64,000 bases of DNA from Solitalea canadensis DSM 3403 (GCF_000242635.2 NC_017770.1:2988669-3052668), one strand, 5' to 3'. Counted from the stretch's first letter, positions 26,592-35,677 are shown. Program-made: numbers and translations. The notes: generated from the letters alone by a model not told the origin.

Positions 26592-26978
26592 ATGACGAAA
26601 CGAGTGCTCATATTATGCTTTACCTTCTTATTTCTGCTACTGAATGCAGGAATACCTGTGTATGCGCATTATTGTGGCAAAAAGGTAACGTCGACTGATT
26701 TTCAAGAACAAAAGAAATGCTGCTGCAATAAACCGGAAGAAAAACCGATGAAAGATTGCTGCAAGGATGAGGCTAAACTGGTAAAGGTAGAAGATAACTT
26801 CCTTAAAATTCATCATGAGTTTAAAGCACCTTTATTAAGTGTCCATTTTGCGATTTCTTTTGTAATTACTTCATTAGGGATACTGACAGATGCTAATGAG
26901 CAGTCTGTTTACCTGAACACCTCACCACCCGACCTCCCCGTCGCGCGGTTTATTCTGCTTCAAAACTTCCGTATTTAA
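26592..26978 (+). CDS. Small secreted Cys-rich protein, HYC_CC_PP-type
   Basis: 128 residues from the ATG at 26592 (MTKRVLILCFTFLFLLLNAG), a signal peptide ending around VYA. The mature protein has the order AHYCGKK, a cysteine cluster (KKCCCNKPEEKPMKDCC) and TSPPDLPV, which I recognise as the HYC, CC and PP signature of a Bacteroidota family of unknown function. Clustered Cys and His and the location between CopA and the RND pump suggest periplasmic copper binding. The function is inference. Confidence 0.75.
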   Translation: MTKRVLILCFTFLFLLLNAGIPVYAHYCGKKVTSTDFQEQKKCCCNKPEEKPMKDCCKDEAKLVKVEDNFLKIHHEFKAPLLSVHFAISFVITSLGILTDANEQSVYLNTSPPDLPVARFILLQNFRI

Positions 26979-27094
26979 ATTAATTTCCCTTACTCAAATA
27001 AGGATACCTTCCTTATTGTGATTAATTAAGAATTTGGATCATTTCATATCCAAGTTTTCAAATTCTCCTATTCTAAAATTTTCAAATTTAATAC

Positions 27095-28369
27095 ATGATT
27101 TCAGCCATTATTTCGTGGTCTATGCGAAATCGGTTCATTGTAATCATTGCAACGATAGGATTAACCATTTTCGGTTGGTTCTCCATGCAGGATACACCGA
27201 TTGATGCAATCCCTGACCTGTCGGAAAATCAGGTTATCGTTTATACAGAATGGATGGGCCGAAGCCCGCAAATTATGGAAGACCAGGTAACATTCCCCTT
27301 GGTCACCAATCTGCAAGGTATGCCCAAAGTAAAAGATGTGCGTGCTGCATCCATGTTTGGAATGAGCTTTATCTACGTAATTTTTGAAGACAACGTGGAT
27401 ATTTATTGGGCTCGTACACGTGTGATGGAGCGTCTTAATTCTGCTCAACGTTCACTTCCAGAGGGTGTAACTCCAACCCTTGGTCCCGACGGTACTGGTG
27501 TCGGCCATATTTTTTGGTATACATTAGACGCTCCAGGTTATGACTTGGGTGAGCTGCGTGCCTTACAAGACTGGTATGTGAAATTTGCGCTGCAAAACGT
27601 ACCTGGTGTAAGTGAGGTAGCCTCTTATGGTGGCTTTCAAAAACAATATCAGGTAACTATCGACCCTAATAAAATAAACTACTACAAACTAACACTGATG
27701 GATGTGTTAAACACCATCAAAAACAACAATAATGATGTTGGAGGCCGTGTATTCGAAATGAATGGAACCGGCTACATCGTGCGCGGATTGGGTTATGTAA
27801 AAAACATCAGTGACATCGAAAACATGACCATTGCCACCAGAAACACTATTCCGGTAAGAGTAAAAGATATTGGCACTGTGCAAATGGGTGGTGATGCCCG
27901 TTTAGGAATTATTGAAGAAAACGGTAATGGTGAAGTTGTAGGTGGAATTGTTGTAATGCGCTACGGAGAAAATGCCGATGCCGTGATCAACAGAGTGAAA
28001 GAGAAAATGAAAGAGGTGGAGAAAGGACTTCCTAAAGGGGTGAAGTTTAAAGTAGCCTACGATCGTAGCGATTTGATTGAAGCAGCCATCAACAGCCTTA
28101 AAAACACCATGATCGAAGAGATCATACTGGTATGTATTGTCATTATCATTTTCTTGTTCCATTTCAGTAGTTCACTGGTGGTAATGATCAATATCCCAAT
28201 CTCAATCTTATTAAGTTTTATTGCAATCAAATACTTCGGTATTACTTCAAATATTATGTCATTAAGCGGAATCGCAATTGCCATTGGGGTTATTGTAGAT
28301 GATGGAATTGTAATGGTAGAAAATGCCTACCGTCATTTAACAGAGGAAGGAGGAGATGATCATGCGTGA
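27095..28369 (+). CDS. cusA: CusA/CzcA-type RND pump, N-terminal part (split gene)
   Basis: 424 residues corresponding to the first part of a heavy-metal RND permease: TM1 (residues 10-30), the first porter half (PDLSENQVIVYTEWMGRSPQ, GVSEVASYGGFQKQY), TM2 to TM4 and the TM4 motif GVIVDDGIVMVENAYRH with its proton-relay aspartates (about 402-416). It ends at TGA in the loop after TM4, 8 bases beyond the ATG of the second part, which is in another frame. Lengths add to about 1,055, that of one intact pump. This may be gene fission or a frameshift; see findings. Confidence 0.9.
   Translation: MISAIISWSMRNRFIVIIATIGLTIFGWFSMQDTPIDAIPDLSENQVIVYTEWMGRSPQIMEDQVTFPLVTNLQGMPKVKDVRAASMFGMSFIYVIFEDNVDIYWARTRVMERLNSAQRSLPEGVTPTLGPDGTGVGHIFWYTLDAPGYDLGELRALQDWYVKFALQNVPGVSEVASYGGFQKQYQVTIDPNKINYYKLTLMDVLNTIKNNNNDVGGRVFEMNGTGYIVRGLGYVKNISDIENMTIATRNTIPVRVKDIGTVQMGGDARLGIIEENGNGEVVGGIVVMRYGENADAVINRVKEKMKEVEKGLPKGVKFKVAYDRSDLIEAAINSLKNTMIEEIILVCIVIIIFLFHFSSSLVVMINIPISILLSFIAIKYFGITSNIMSLSGIAIAIGVIVDDGIVMVENAYRHLTEEGGDDHA
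28349..28364 (+). promoter_or_regulatory. Shine-Dalgarno site at the cusA split
   Basis: GGAGGAG (28349-28355) is followed after 6 bases by ATG (28362-28364), overlapping the stop TGA (28367-28369) of the upstream part. The same GGAGG-spacing-ATG layout is used at the three later junctions of this operon. Confidence 0.6.
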
Positions 28370-30257
28370 TGTTCGTAAACTTTCAACAGAAGAGCGTATC
28401 TCAATCATTGAAAAATCTGCCCGCCAGGTGGGTAAACCAGTGGTGTATTCAACCATTATTATTATTGTATCGTTCCTTCCGGTTTTCCTGTTAACCGGAC
28501 AAGAAGGTAAACTGTTCCATCCGTTAGCATGGACCAAAACATTGGTAATGCTATCGTCTGTGGTGTTGGCTATTACTTTTGTTCCGGTAATGATGACGTT
28601 TTTCCTTAAAGGAAAAATGAGACCGGAAAGCCAAAACCCGATCAGTAATTTCTTTAACCGCATCTATGAGCCCATCTTAAAATGGTGTCTGGAGTGGAAA
28701 AAAACCGTTTTAGGAATTAACATTCTGGCGTTAGGCATCTCTGTTCCGATGATTATGGGATTGGGTCGAGAATTTATGCCTCCATTGGATGAAGGATCGT
28801 TGCTCTTTATGCCTGTTACACTTCCTGATGTTTCTAACTCGGAAGCTAAACGAATCTTACAGGTTCAGGACAAGATCATTATGTCTGTACCTGAAGTAAA
28901 AAATGTATTAGGAAAAGCTGGAAGAGCGAATACCGCTACTGATAATGCTCCTATGAGTATGATCGAAAGTATTATCCTGCTTAAACCACAAAGTGAGTGG
29001 CGCAAGGGCAAAACAAAAGATGATATTATTGCAGAGCTTAACGCCAAGCTTCAAATTCCGGGTGTAACCAACGGTTGGACTCAACCTATTATCAACCGCA
29101 TTAACATGCTTTCTACCGGAATCAGAACGGATGTAGGTGTAAAAGTATACGGGCAAAACCTGGATACGATCTATACCATTTCGCGTGAAATCGAAAAAGC
29201 GTTGAAAGATGTTGAAGGTATAGCAGATCTGTACCCCGAGCAAGTTACAGGTGGTAAATTCCTCGATATAAAAATCAAGGAAGCTGAACTGGGACGCTAT
29301 GGTTTGAGTGTTAATGATGTTAACATGATCGTTGAAAGCGCCTTGGGAGGAATGAATATTACCAATACCGTTGAAGGTCGAGAACGCTATAGTGTAAGCG
29401 TGCGTCTGGCTCAGGATTTCAGAAGCAGTATCGAAGATATTAAGCGTACACTAATTCAAACCGCTAACGGACCTATTCCACTTTCTTCGGTAGCTGATGT
29501 AGCCATTAAAAATGGCCCTGCCATGATCAATTCGGAAAATGCCATGCTGCGAGGAACGGTATTATTTAACGTTCGCGGTCGCGATTTGGGTAATACAGTT
29601 AACGATGCCATCCAAAAACTGAATGAAACCCTTACCCTTCCTAAAGGTTACTACATCGATTGGAGCGGACAATGGGAAAATCAGCTGAGAGCCACTAAAA
29701 CATTATCGATAATTGTTCCGATCGTGTTAGTGATCATCTTCTTCATCCTGTACATGACCTATAACCAGATGAAAGAAGCCATAATCACCATGTTAAGCGT
29801 TCCTTTTGCTTTAATCGGAGGTGTTTTCCTGGTGTATTTCTGGGGAATGAATATTTCTGTGGCTGTTGCCGTTGGTTTCATTGCCTTGTTTGGCGTTGCC
29901 GTTGAAACGGGTATGCTGATGGTAGTTTACCTTGATGAGGCTATGCAGAAAATGGTAAAAGAAAAAGGCGCTTCGGTTTCAATTTCAGAACTACGTCATT
30001 ATGTAATCGAAGGCTCTGCAAAACGTCTTCGTCCTAAATTAATGACTGTTTCGGTTACCTTATTCGGTCTTATTCCTATTCTTTGGAGTCATGGTACAGG
30101 TATCGACCTGATGCTCCCAATTGCTTTACCGATGATCGGTGGTATGATCACATCAACAATTCACGTGTTATTGGTTACTCCAATCATTTTTGAGATGACT
30201 AAAGAACATGAGTTAAAAAAACATGGAAAAGTGGAGGTGCTCAATGTTAAACATTAA
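28362..30257 (+). CDS. cusA: CusA/CzcA-type RND pump, C-terminal part (split gene)
   Basis: 631 residues from the ATG at 28362; an ATG at 28356 is also in frame but overlaps the Shine-Dalgarno. It continues exactly where the first part stops: STEERISIIEKSARQVGKPVVYS (cytosolic loop), TM5 and TM6 (SFLPVFLLTGQEGKLFHPLA), the second porter half (GLGREFMPPLDEGSLLFMP, RINMLSTGIRTDVGVKVYG) and the final TM bundle. It has no internal defects, so both halves look under selection. It would pump copper, silver or divalent metals across the envelope together with the adaptors and TolC protein that follow. Confidence 0.9.
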   Translation: MRDVRKLSTEERISIIEKSARQVGKPVVYSTIIIIVSFLPVFLLTGQEGKLFHPLAWTKTLVMLSSVVLAITFVPVMMTFFLKGKMRPESQNPISNFFNRIYEPILKWCLEWKKTVLGINILALGISVPMIMGLGREFMPPLDEGSLLFMPVTLPDVSNSEAKRILQVQDKIIMSVPEVKNVLGKAGRANTATDNAPMSMIESIILLKPQSEWRKGKTKDDIIAELNAKLQIPGVTNGWTQPIINRINMLSTGIRTDVGVKVYGQNLDTIYTISREIEKALKDVEGIADLYPEQVTGGKFLDIKIKEAELGRYGLSVNDVNMIVESALGGMNITNTVEGRERYSVSVRLAQDFRSSIEDIKRTLIQTANGPIPLSSVADVAIKNGPAMINSENAMLRGTVLFNVRGRDLGNTVNDAIQKLNETLTLPKGYYIDWSGQWENQLRATKTLSIIVPIVLVIIFFILYMTYNQMKEAIITMLSVPFALIGGVFLVYFWGMNISVAVAVGFIALFGVAVETGMLMVVYLDEAMQKMVKEKGASVSISELRHYVIEGSAKRLRPKLMTVSVTLFGLIPILWSHGTGIDLMLPIALPMIGGMITSTIHVLLVTPIIFEMTKEHELKKHGKVEVLNVKH

Positions 30258-31614
30258 ATACAATCGCAAAGGCGCTAAGACGCAAAGAAATTTAATAATG
30301 CAGTGTCATCCTGAGAAACGAAGAATCTGTAAGTTCCCGGGCATTTTTGTTAAAGATGCTTCGTACCTCAGCATGACAAGCATATGGTTATTCATCATTT
30401 TAACAGGATTTGCTTTAACTGCAAATGCTCAATCGGTTGTACCGTTAAGAGCTGTGCTTGATAGTATTACGGCTAACAATCCCGGGTTACAGAAGTTTGA
30501 ATATAGCACCAAGGCTAATATTGAAATGGGTAACATGTCAAAGGCTTGGGACGCTCCTACTATTGCAGTGGGATTAGATGAATTCCCATACCCTAGCGAA
30601 ATGCAAATGGATGGCGCTGCACGAAAAATGTTTATGGTCAACGTCGATCAGATGTTGCCTAATTTCGCTAATCAAAAAGCTAAGTCTGAATATTATAAAT
30701 CATTCAGAAATCAAAATCAGAACGATTACGAAACACTTAAAAACAAGCTTTTTGCTCAGGCTAAAGCAGCTTACTATACTGAATTAATTAGTGTTAAGCG
30801 CTTAAAAGTTATTGAGGAACAGTCTAAAATGTTGGAGTTGCTAATAAAAATTGCGGAGGCACGACTACAATATTCTCAATCAGATTTGCCAACGATTTAT
30901 AATGCAAAAGCCAAAATAAGCAGTCTTGAATCCATGAAGATCAAGGAAGAAAGTATGATCAAACAATCTCGATCAACGTTGAATTATTTAATGGGCCGGC
31001 CATTAACTGATGATTTTAAGGTAGATACTTCGCTTGCATTAAACAGGTACACCGAGCAAATCAGTCAGTATGATACATCCTTTGTAATGCATAACCGAAG
31101 TGATATTCAACGTATGAGCAATGATATTGCCAGTATGCGTTTAAACCAAAAAGTGGCACAAACAATGGCTAAACCTATGTTTGGCTTTGGCTTCAAGAAC
31201 ATGCGTATGCAGGATGGCACTTACATGTATAGTGCTATGGCCAGCATGAAACTTCCAATAGTTCCATGGGCATCTAAAGGCTATAAATCAGAAGTAAAAG
31301 CCATCGATTATGAAATTAAAGCAATGGAACGAGAACGTACAAATATGGTTCGTGAAACCAGCAGTATGATTAAAAATACAATGCTCGATCTTCAGGCTCA
31401 ATACAGAGAAGTTGATGTGTACGAAAAGCGTATTCTTCCTGATTATAAAAAGACTTTCGATGTTAACCTGAATGCTTTCGGCGAAAACAAAGGAGATATC
31501 TTCCGTACACTTATGGCTTGGGACGACCTGCTTATGAAGCGTATGGATTATTTAAATGTTTTGGATCAAACCTATAAAATGGAGGTGATGTATGAAGAAG
31601 CTATTCAGAAATAG
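30244..31614 (+). CDS. TolC-family outer membrane factor
   Basis: About 456 residues from the ATG at 30244, which has GGAGG six bases upstream and overlaps the pump stop. The alternating helical outer-membrane-efflux repeats (TLKNKLFAQAKAAYYTELI, LNYLMGRPLTDDF) are typical. The signal peptide is MTSIWLFIILTGFALTANAQ from Met51 of the longer frame (30373), preceded by a 43-residue stretch translated from two interspersed repeats. So the true start may be 30244 with a long leader or 30373. Sits between pump and adaptors as the exit duct. Confidence 0.88.
   Translation: MLNIKYNRKGAKTQRNLIMQCHPEKRRICKFPGIFVKDASYLSMTSIWLFIILTGFALTANAQSVVPLRAVLDSITANNPGLQKFEYSTKANIEMGNMSKAWDAPTIAVGLDEFPYPSEMQMDGAARKMFMVNVDQMLPNFANQKAKSEYYKSFRNQNQNDYETLKNKLFAQAKAAYYTELISVKRLKVIEEQSKMLELLIKIAEARLQYSQSDLPTIYNAKAKISSLESMKIKEESMIKQSRSTLNYLMGRPLTDDFKVDTSLALNRYTEQISQYDTSFVMHNRSDIQRMSNDIASMRLNQKVAQTMAKPMFGFGFKNMRMQDGTYMYSAMASMKLPIVPWASKGYKSEVKAIDYEIKAMERERTNMVRETSSMIKNTMLDLQAQYREVDVYEKRILPDYKKTFDVNLNAFGENKGDIFRTLMAWDDLLMKRMDYLNVLDQTYKMEVMYEEAIQK
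30262..30285. repeat. CGCAAAG-type interspersed repeat, copy 1, inside tolC-like start
   Basis: CGCAAAGGCGCTAAGACGCA and following AAGAAA lie within the first codons of the tolC-like frame and encode RKGAKTQRN. Related copies are at 31621-31681, 32979-33042 and 41208-41270. Confidence 0.6.
30304..30378. repeat. TCATCCTGA...CAGCATGACA dispersed inverted repeat, copy B
   Basis: It starts TGTCATCCTGAGAAACGAAG and ends CTTCGTACCTCAGCATGACA. The last ATG in it is the possible signal-peptide start of the tolC-like protein. It matches copy A at 26071-26141. Confidence 0.6.
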
Positions 31615-32965
31615 GCTTGGTAACCACCAAAACGCAAAGGCGCAAAGAAATAACCTTAGTGTGATTGCGACTTTGCGTACCTCTTCTTTTCGTTGGTTAT
31701 TCCTTGTGATTGTTGCGCTAGGACTCTTCTCATGTAATTCAAAAAAATCTACAGTAAGCGAAGCCGCTGCCGTTTATACCTGTCCGATGCACCCTCAGGT
31801 AGTTCAGGACCATCCGGGAACCTGTCCAATGTGCGGTATGGATCTCGAAAAAAAGGTGGAGGCTTCGGATGTAAGTGATAAGGAGAAGCAAGAATTAGCC
31901 GCTCTGGCTCAAGAAGTAAACGAAACAGTTGTAGGAAACTTTAAAACAATCTATCCACGTAAAAGGTCTGCAACTGACACCATCCGCTTGAAAGGATATT
32001 TAGGCTTAGATGATCGTGCCAAAAACAAGGTTTCTTCTCGTGTTAGTGGTCGCATTGAAAGGTTATACATAAAATATGAAAACCAAACGGTTAAGAAAGG
32101 ACAAAAACTATTTGAGATTTATAGTCCGGAGTTATTAGCTGCGCAAAGAGACTTGCTGTATGTGATCAAGAATGATGACCAGCAGCTGGTTTCAGGTTTA
32201 AAAAACAGATTAATAAACCTTGGGATGACGTCAGCCGAAGTTAACCAGGTAATTAAAACAGGTAAGCCGATTCAATACATTAGCATATACAGTGCATATA
32301 ATGGCATTTCACACCAAATTACATCAGGTACTTCAGGTGCTGCTGCCACATCCGGAGGTGCTGCGATGGGAATGGGTGGAGGTTCAGCTGGTGCTACTCC
32401 GGCTACCTCTTCTGCCCCATTAAGCAGTATCCGGGAAGGAATGTATGTTAATAAAGGTCAAACACTTTTTGAACTTATGGGACACGGACAAGCATGGGCG
32501 CTATTTTCTGCCTATGATAAGGACTTGCCTTTTATTAAAGAAGGAGACAACGTATTGATTACTATACCATCAGAAAAGGGCCACCAAATGAGCGGTAAAG
32601 TTGATTTTATACAACCTTACTATGGAGAAAATGAACAAACGGCAACAATCAGGGTATACCTTCCTAATCATCATGAATTAAAAATAGGAACATTGATAGA
32701 GGGTGAGATTAGTGGCAAAAATGCCGCTGATGGCTATTTTGTTCCGAAAACAGCTGTTTATAACCTGGGAAAAACAACCATTGTATGGGTTGCCGATAAA
32801 GCCGATAAGGTTTTTAAAGCCAGAAAAATAACTATCGGCGCTGCTGCTGGCGATTGGGTTGAAGTTAAAACAGGCCTAAACGCTAGTGAAAAAGTAGCTG
32901 TAAATGCAGCCTATCTGGTAGATAGTGATTCGTTTATTCAAGTAGAGGAAGGAGGAACAAAATGA
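31592..32965 (+). CDS. CusB-type periplasmic adaptor with heavy-metal-binding domain (1)
   Basis: 457 residues. Start ATG at 31592 with GGAGG six bases upstream, overlapping the tolC-like stop by 23 bp. The signal region is unusual: about 33 residues derived from an interspersed repeat (QNAKAQRN) precede the hydrophobic core and lipobox LGLFSC. Next is a heavy-metal-binding domain, YTCPMHPQVVQDHPGTCPMCGM. The membrane-fusion barrel follows (RVSGRIERLYIKYENQTVKKG) with an insert rich in Gly and Ala (about residues 246-272). It links the RND pump to TolC and may hand over copper. Confidence 0.9.
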   Translation: MKKLFRNRLGNHQNAKAQRNNLSVIATLRTSSFRWLFLVIVALGLFSCNSKKSTVSEAAAVYTCPMHPQVVQDHPGTCPMCGMDLEKKVEASDVSDKEKQELAALAQEVNETVVGNFKTIYPRKRSATDTIRLKGYLGLDDRAKNKVSSRVSGRIERLYIKYENQTVKKGQKLFEIYSPELLAAQRDLLYVIKNDDQQLVSGLKNRLINLGMTSAEVNQVIKTGKPIQYISIYSAYNGISHQITSGTSGAAATSGGAAMGMGGGSAGATPATSSAPLSSIREGMYVNKGQTLFELMGHGQAWALFSAYDKDLPFIKEGDNVLITIPSEKGHQMSGKVDFIQPYYGENEQTATIRVYLPNHHELKIGTLIEGEISGKNAADGYFVPKTAVYNLGKTTIVWVADKADKVFKARKITIGAAAGDWVEVKTGLNASEKVAVNAAYLVDSDSFIQVEEGGTK

Positions 32966-34239
32966 GTAACTATAAAATCTCTCGCAAAGACGCAAGGACG
33001 CAAAGTAATTTAAACCTTGGCAGCTTGGCGACTTGGCGTGCAATTTCTTTTTCGCTCTTATTTTTTCTTGTCTCTTGTACTCAAGAGAAACCAAAGGAGC
33101 ATGATCACGCTGCCGAAACCAAAAATAAAGCTGCTGAAGTATATTCATGCTCAATGCACCCTAATGTACGATCAGACAAACCGGGTAATTGTCCGATTTG
33201 CGGTATGCCATTAACAAAGATTGCAGGTTCAGAGGCTAAACATGAAGAACGAACACTTCACCTTGCTCCTGTTCAACTGGTAACTGCCAATATCAAAACC
33301 GATTCGATAAGAATGGGAAATCTGAATGCGAATATCACTCTAACGGCTAAAACCAACTACAATCGTCAGGCGCAAGATGTAATAAGTGCACGAGTAGCAG
33401 GTCGTATAGAACGAATGTTTGTCCGCAATCCGGGTGAGCAAATTTCCGCAGGTCAAAAATTATATGAGTTGTATAGTGAAGAATTGCAATCGACCCAACA
33501 GGAATACCTGATCAGTTTAAAACAGCAAAAAGCTTTTGAAGCTGTTTCAGTTGATATGAGTCGCGCCATTAATTCTCTCGAACGCAAAATGGAGTTATGG
33601 GGAATGAGTAAAAGTCAGATCCACCAAATTGCCACATCCGGAAAGGTAAGTCCAACCATTACTGTTTACAGTAAACAATCGGGTACGGTTACCGAAATCC
33701 TTAAAAACGAAGGTGAATACGTAGCAGAAGGTGATGCTGTACTTAACCTTGCAAAGCTTAATGAAATTTGGATTGAAGCAGAGGTATTTGACAATGAACT
33801 AGCCGTTTTAGCTAAAAAACCTAAAATAGAAGTTGAGCTAGAGGCATTTCCGGGTAAACTCTATCCTGCGAGTGTTGTTTTTGATAACCCTCACATGCGG
33901 GGTGTGTCAAATGTTAATTTGTTAACACTAAAAATCAACAATAACCTCGACCTAAAACCAGGGATGTTGGCAAGCGTTCACCTTTCCACAGGAGAAAATA
34001 ATGAAATAACTGTTCCTAAAAGTGCAATCGCATTTGGAGAACACATGAACCATGCCTGGATAAGGCGCCCGGATGGCAGTTTTGAGCGACGTGAAGTTAA
34101 GCTTGGCAAAGAGAACAAACGCAGTGTTCAATTAATCAGTGGAGTGCATATTGGAGAAGTGATCGTTACCTCCGGAGTATACCTCCTAGACAGTGAATAC
34201 ACGTTAAAATTTGGAACAGCAATGGGTCATCAACACTAA
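32962..34239 (+). CDS. CusB-type periplasmic adaptor with heavy-metal-binding domain (2)
   Basis: 425 residues, second adaptor, start ATG overlapping the previous stop by four bases with GGAGG upstream. The N-terminus again contains a repeat-derived tract (SRKDARTQSNLNL) before a lipobox FFLVSC. The metal-binding domain is YSCSMHPNVRSDKPGNCPICGM. The barrel and lipoyl region includes ARVAGRIERMFVRNPGEQI and EVFDNELAVLAKKPKIEVELE. A pair of different adaptors fits a hetero-oligomeric tripartite pump. Confidence 0.9.
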   Translation: MSNYKISRKDARTQSNLNLGSLATWRAISFSLLFFLVSCTQEKPKEHDHAAETKNKAAEVYSCSMHPNVRSDKPGNCPICGMPLTKIAGSEAKHEERTLHLAPVQLVTANIKTDSIRMGNLNANITLTAKTNYNRQAQDVISARVAGRIERMFVRNPGEQISAGQKLYELYSEELQSTQQEYLISLKQQKAFEAVSVDMSRAINSLERKMELWGMSKSQIHQIATSGKVSPTITVYSKQSGTVTEILKNEGEYVAEGDAVLNLAKLNEIWIEAEVFDNELAVLAKKPKIEVELEAFPGKLYPASVVFDNPHMRGVSNVNLLTLKINNNLDLKPGMLASVHLSTGENNEITVPKSAIAFGEHMNHAWIRRPDGSFERREVKLGKENKRSVQLISGVHIGEVIVTSGVYLLDSEYTLKFGTAMGHQH

Positions 34240-34269
34240 AACTAAACTCAATCTCAACTTAAATCAACA

Positions 34270-34932
34270 ATGTTCAATACATTTTTCAGACATATATTAA
34301 CAGGGCTTTTTCTCCTGTCTCTGTTTTCATTACCGGCTCAGGCTCATAATGGAGAAGATCATGTAAAAGACACTTCAAAAAAAGAAGAAGTCATTAAAAA
34401 TGACCACCAGCATCAGGGTGAATTGCATGCTAAACATGAGCACTCTCCGGCAGCAGCATCAGAAGCAGCTGCACCAGGCGAATTCCCTCATCTTCATCCA
34501 TTATTTGTACACATACCGATTTCCTTTATATGCATAACCGCCTTAGTTGTGCTTGTAAACCTATTGTTACGAAAACGTGAGTTTGATTGGCTAATTTTAG
34601 GGTTTATAGCAATTGGGGTTATCAGTGCATATATAGCAGGTAAATGGTTCCACCCACACACACGTGGAATAAGTGAGCAGGCAAAACATTTGCTTACTGA
34701 ACATGATTTTTGGGCCGACTGGACCATTTATCTTGGTTTCGTTGGATTGATCATCCAAATTGTTTATCTGTTCGTCCTTAAAGGAAAGCGATGGGTATCG
34801 GCAATTGCCTACTTGTTCATACTAGGTTCGGCTTATGCTATTTTCCATGCCGGACATTACGGAGCCGCATTAGTACATATTGAAGGTGTTGGCCCACAAG
34901 GGAAATACCTGGAACAGCACCACAATCATTAA
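34270..34932 (+). CDS. DUF2231-type membrane protein with His-rich region
   Basis: 220 residues: a signal peptide ending PAQA, a His-rich periplasmic stretch (HQHQGELHAKHEHSP), then HPLFVHIPISF, the DUF2231 motif, and four transmembrane helices, ending HHNH. Histidines at the entrance of helices (WFHPHTRG, HAGHYGAAL) could bind metal or haem. It is part of the copper operon after the adaptors. The exact role is unknown; metal binding is suggested by residue content. Confidence 0.82.
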   Translation: MFNTFFRHILTGLFLLSLFSLPAQAHNGEDHVKDTSKKEEVIKNDHQHQGELHAKHEHSPAAASEAAAPGEFPHLHPLFVHIPISFICITALVVLVNLLLRKREFDWLILGFIAIGVISAYIAGKWFHPHTRGISEQAKHLLTEHDFWADWTIYLGFVGLIIQIVYLFVLKGKRWVSAIAYLFILGSAYAIFHAGHYGAALVHIEGVGPQGKYLEQHHNH

Positions 34933-34963
34933 TTATAACTATCAATAGAAACCAAAAGAGAAT

Positions 34964-35524
34964 ATGAAAACCAAGTTTTATATCGCCGTAGCTCTTGTAG
35001 CAGGAGTATTGGCAGCTTGCGACGGACAAGCAAAGAAAGCTGAAAATCACGAAGGTCATGATCATTCGTCGCACGATGGACACAGTCATGAGGCAACTGT
35101 TCAAAACACATCTCCAACAGGTCCAAGCTTTAACAGTGATGCATTGAATAATGTATATGGTCATTACATTCACTTAAAAAACAATTTAGTGGCCTCTAAT
35201 GAAGCTGAGTCAAAAACTGCCGCTGCAGCATTAAAAACTGCTATTGCTGATTTAAAAGATGCAGAAGTATTAAAAGCTGCTGAACAAACAGCCGCTGCTA
35301 CCAACTTAGAAGGTATCAGAGCGTCATTCAACGATTTGAGCAAGCAAATTGAACGTGTAATAAAAAGCACCGGTGTTAAATCAGGCGAAGTATATGTAGA
35401 GTTTTGCCCAATGGCCAACAATGATAAAGGTGGCTTTTGGTTATCAAATAGCAGCGAAATTCAAAACCCATACTATGGTGATCAAATGATGAAATGTGGA
35501 TCAGTTGAAGAAACATTGAAATAA
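34964..35524 (+). CDS. DUF3347 lipoprotein, copper-associated
   Basis: 186 residues with a lipobox VLAAC and a His-rich linker (HEGHDHSSHDGHSHE). A helical DUF3347 domain follows (LNNVYGHYIHLKNNLVAS; residues about 65-150). It ends with EVYVEFCPMANNDKGGFWLS and YYGDQMMKCGSVEETL, whose CPM and MMKCG residues resemble the copper-ligand set found in this family and in adaptor C-terminal domains. It is a periplasmic or membrane-attached copper scavenger at the end of the island. Confidence 0.88.
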   Translation: MKTKFYIAVALVAGVLAACDGQAKKAENHEGHDHSSHDGHSHEATVQNTSPTGPSFNSDALNNVYGHYIHLKNNLVASNEAESKTAAAALKTAIADLKDAEVLKAAEQTAAATNLEGIRASFNDLSKQIERVIKSTGVKSGEVYVEFCPMANNDKGGFWLSNSSEIQNPYYGDQMMKCGSVEETLK

Positions 35525-35545
35525 GAAAATTTCACAAAAGAATGT

Positions 35546-35576
35546 AAAAAGGCTGCCTTCGGGCGGCCTTTTTTGT
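35546..35576 (+). terminator. Intrinsic terminator of the copper operon
   Basis: AAAAAGGCTGCC-TTCG-GGCGGCCTTTTTT after the DUF3347 gene, a strong stem with a T-run. Confidence 0.92.
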
Positions 35577-35677
35577 TGGTAATTATATTTTAGTATGTTT
35601 GAATGATTTTTAATACTGCAACTCACCTATTGATCTTAAAACGTAACAAAAGTTTTCCATTAGTAAACTTTTAGTAT

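Noticed and set aside
28340-28380. Programmed +1 frameshift in cusA like that of prfB
   Set aside because: The GGAGGAG lies too far from the TGA for the prfB geometry and the run lacks a slippery codon; reinitiation at the ATG explains the layout better, though recoding is not excluded.
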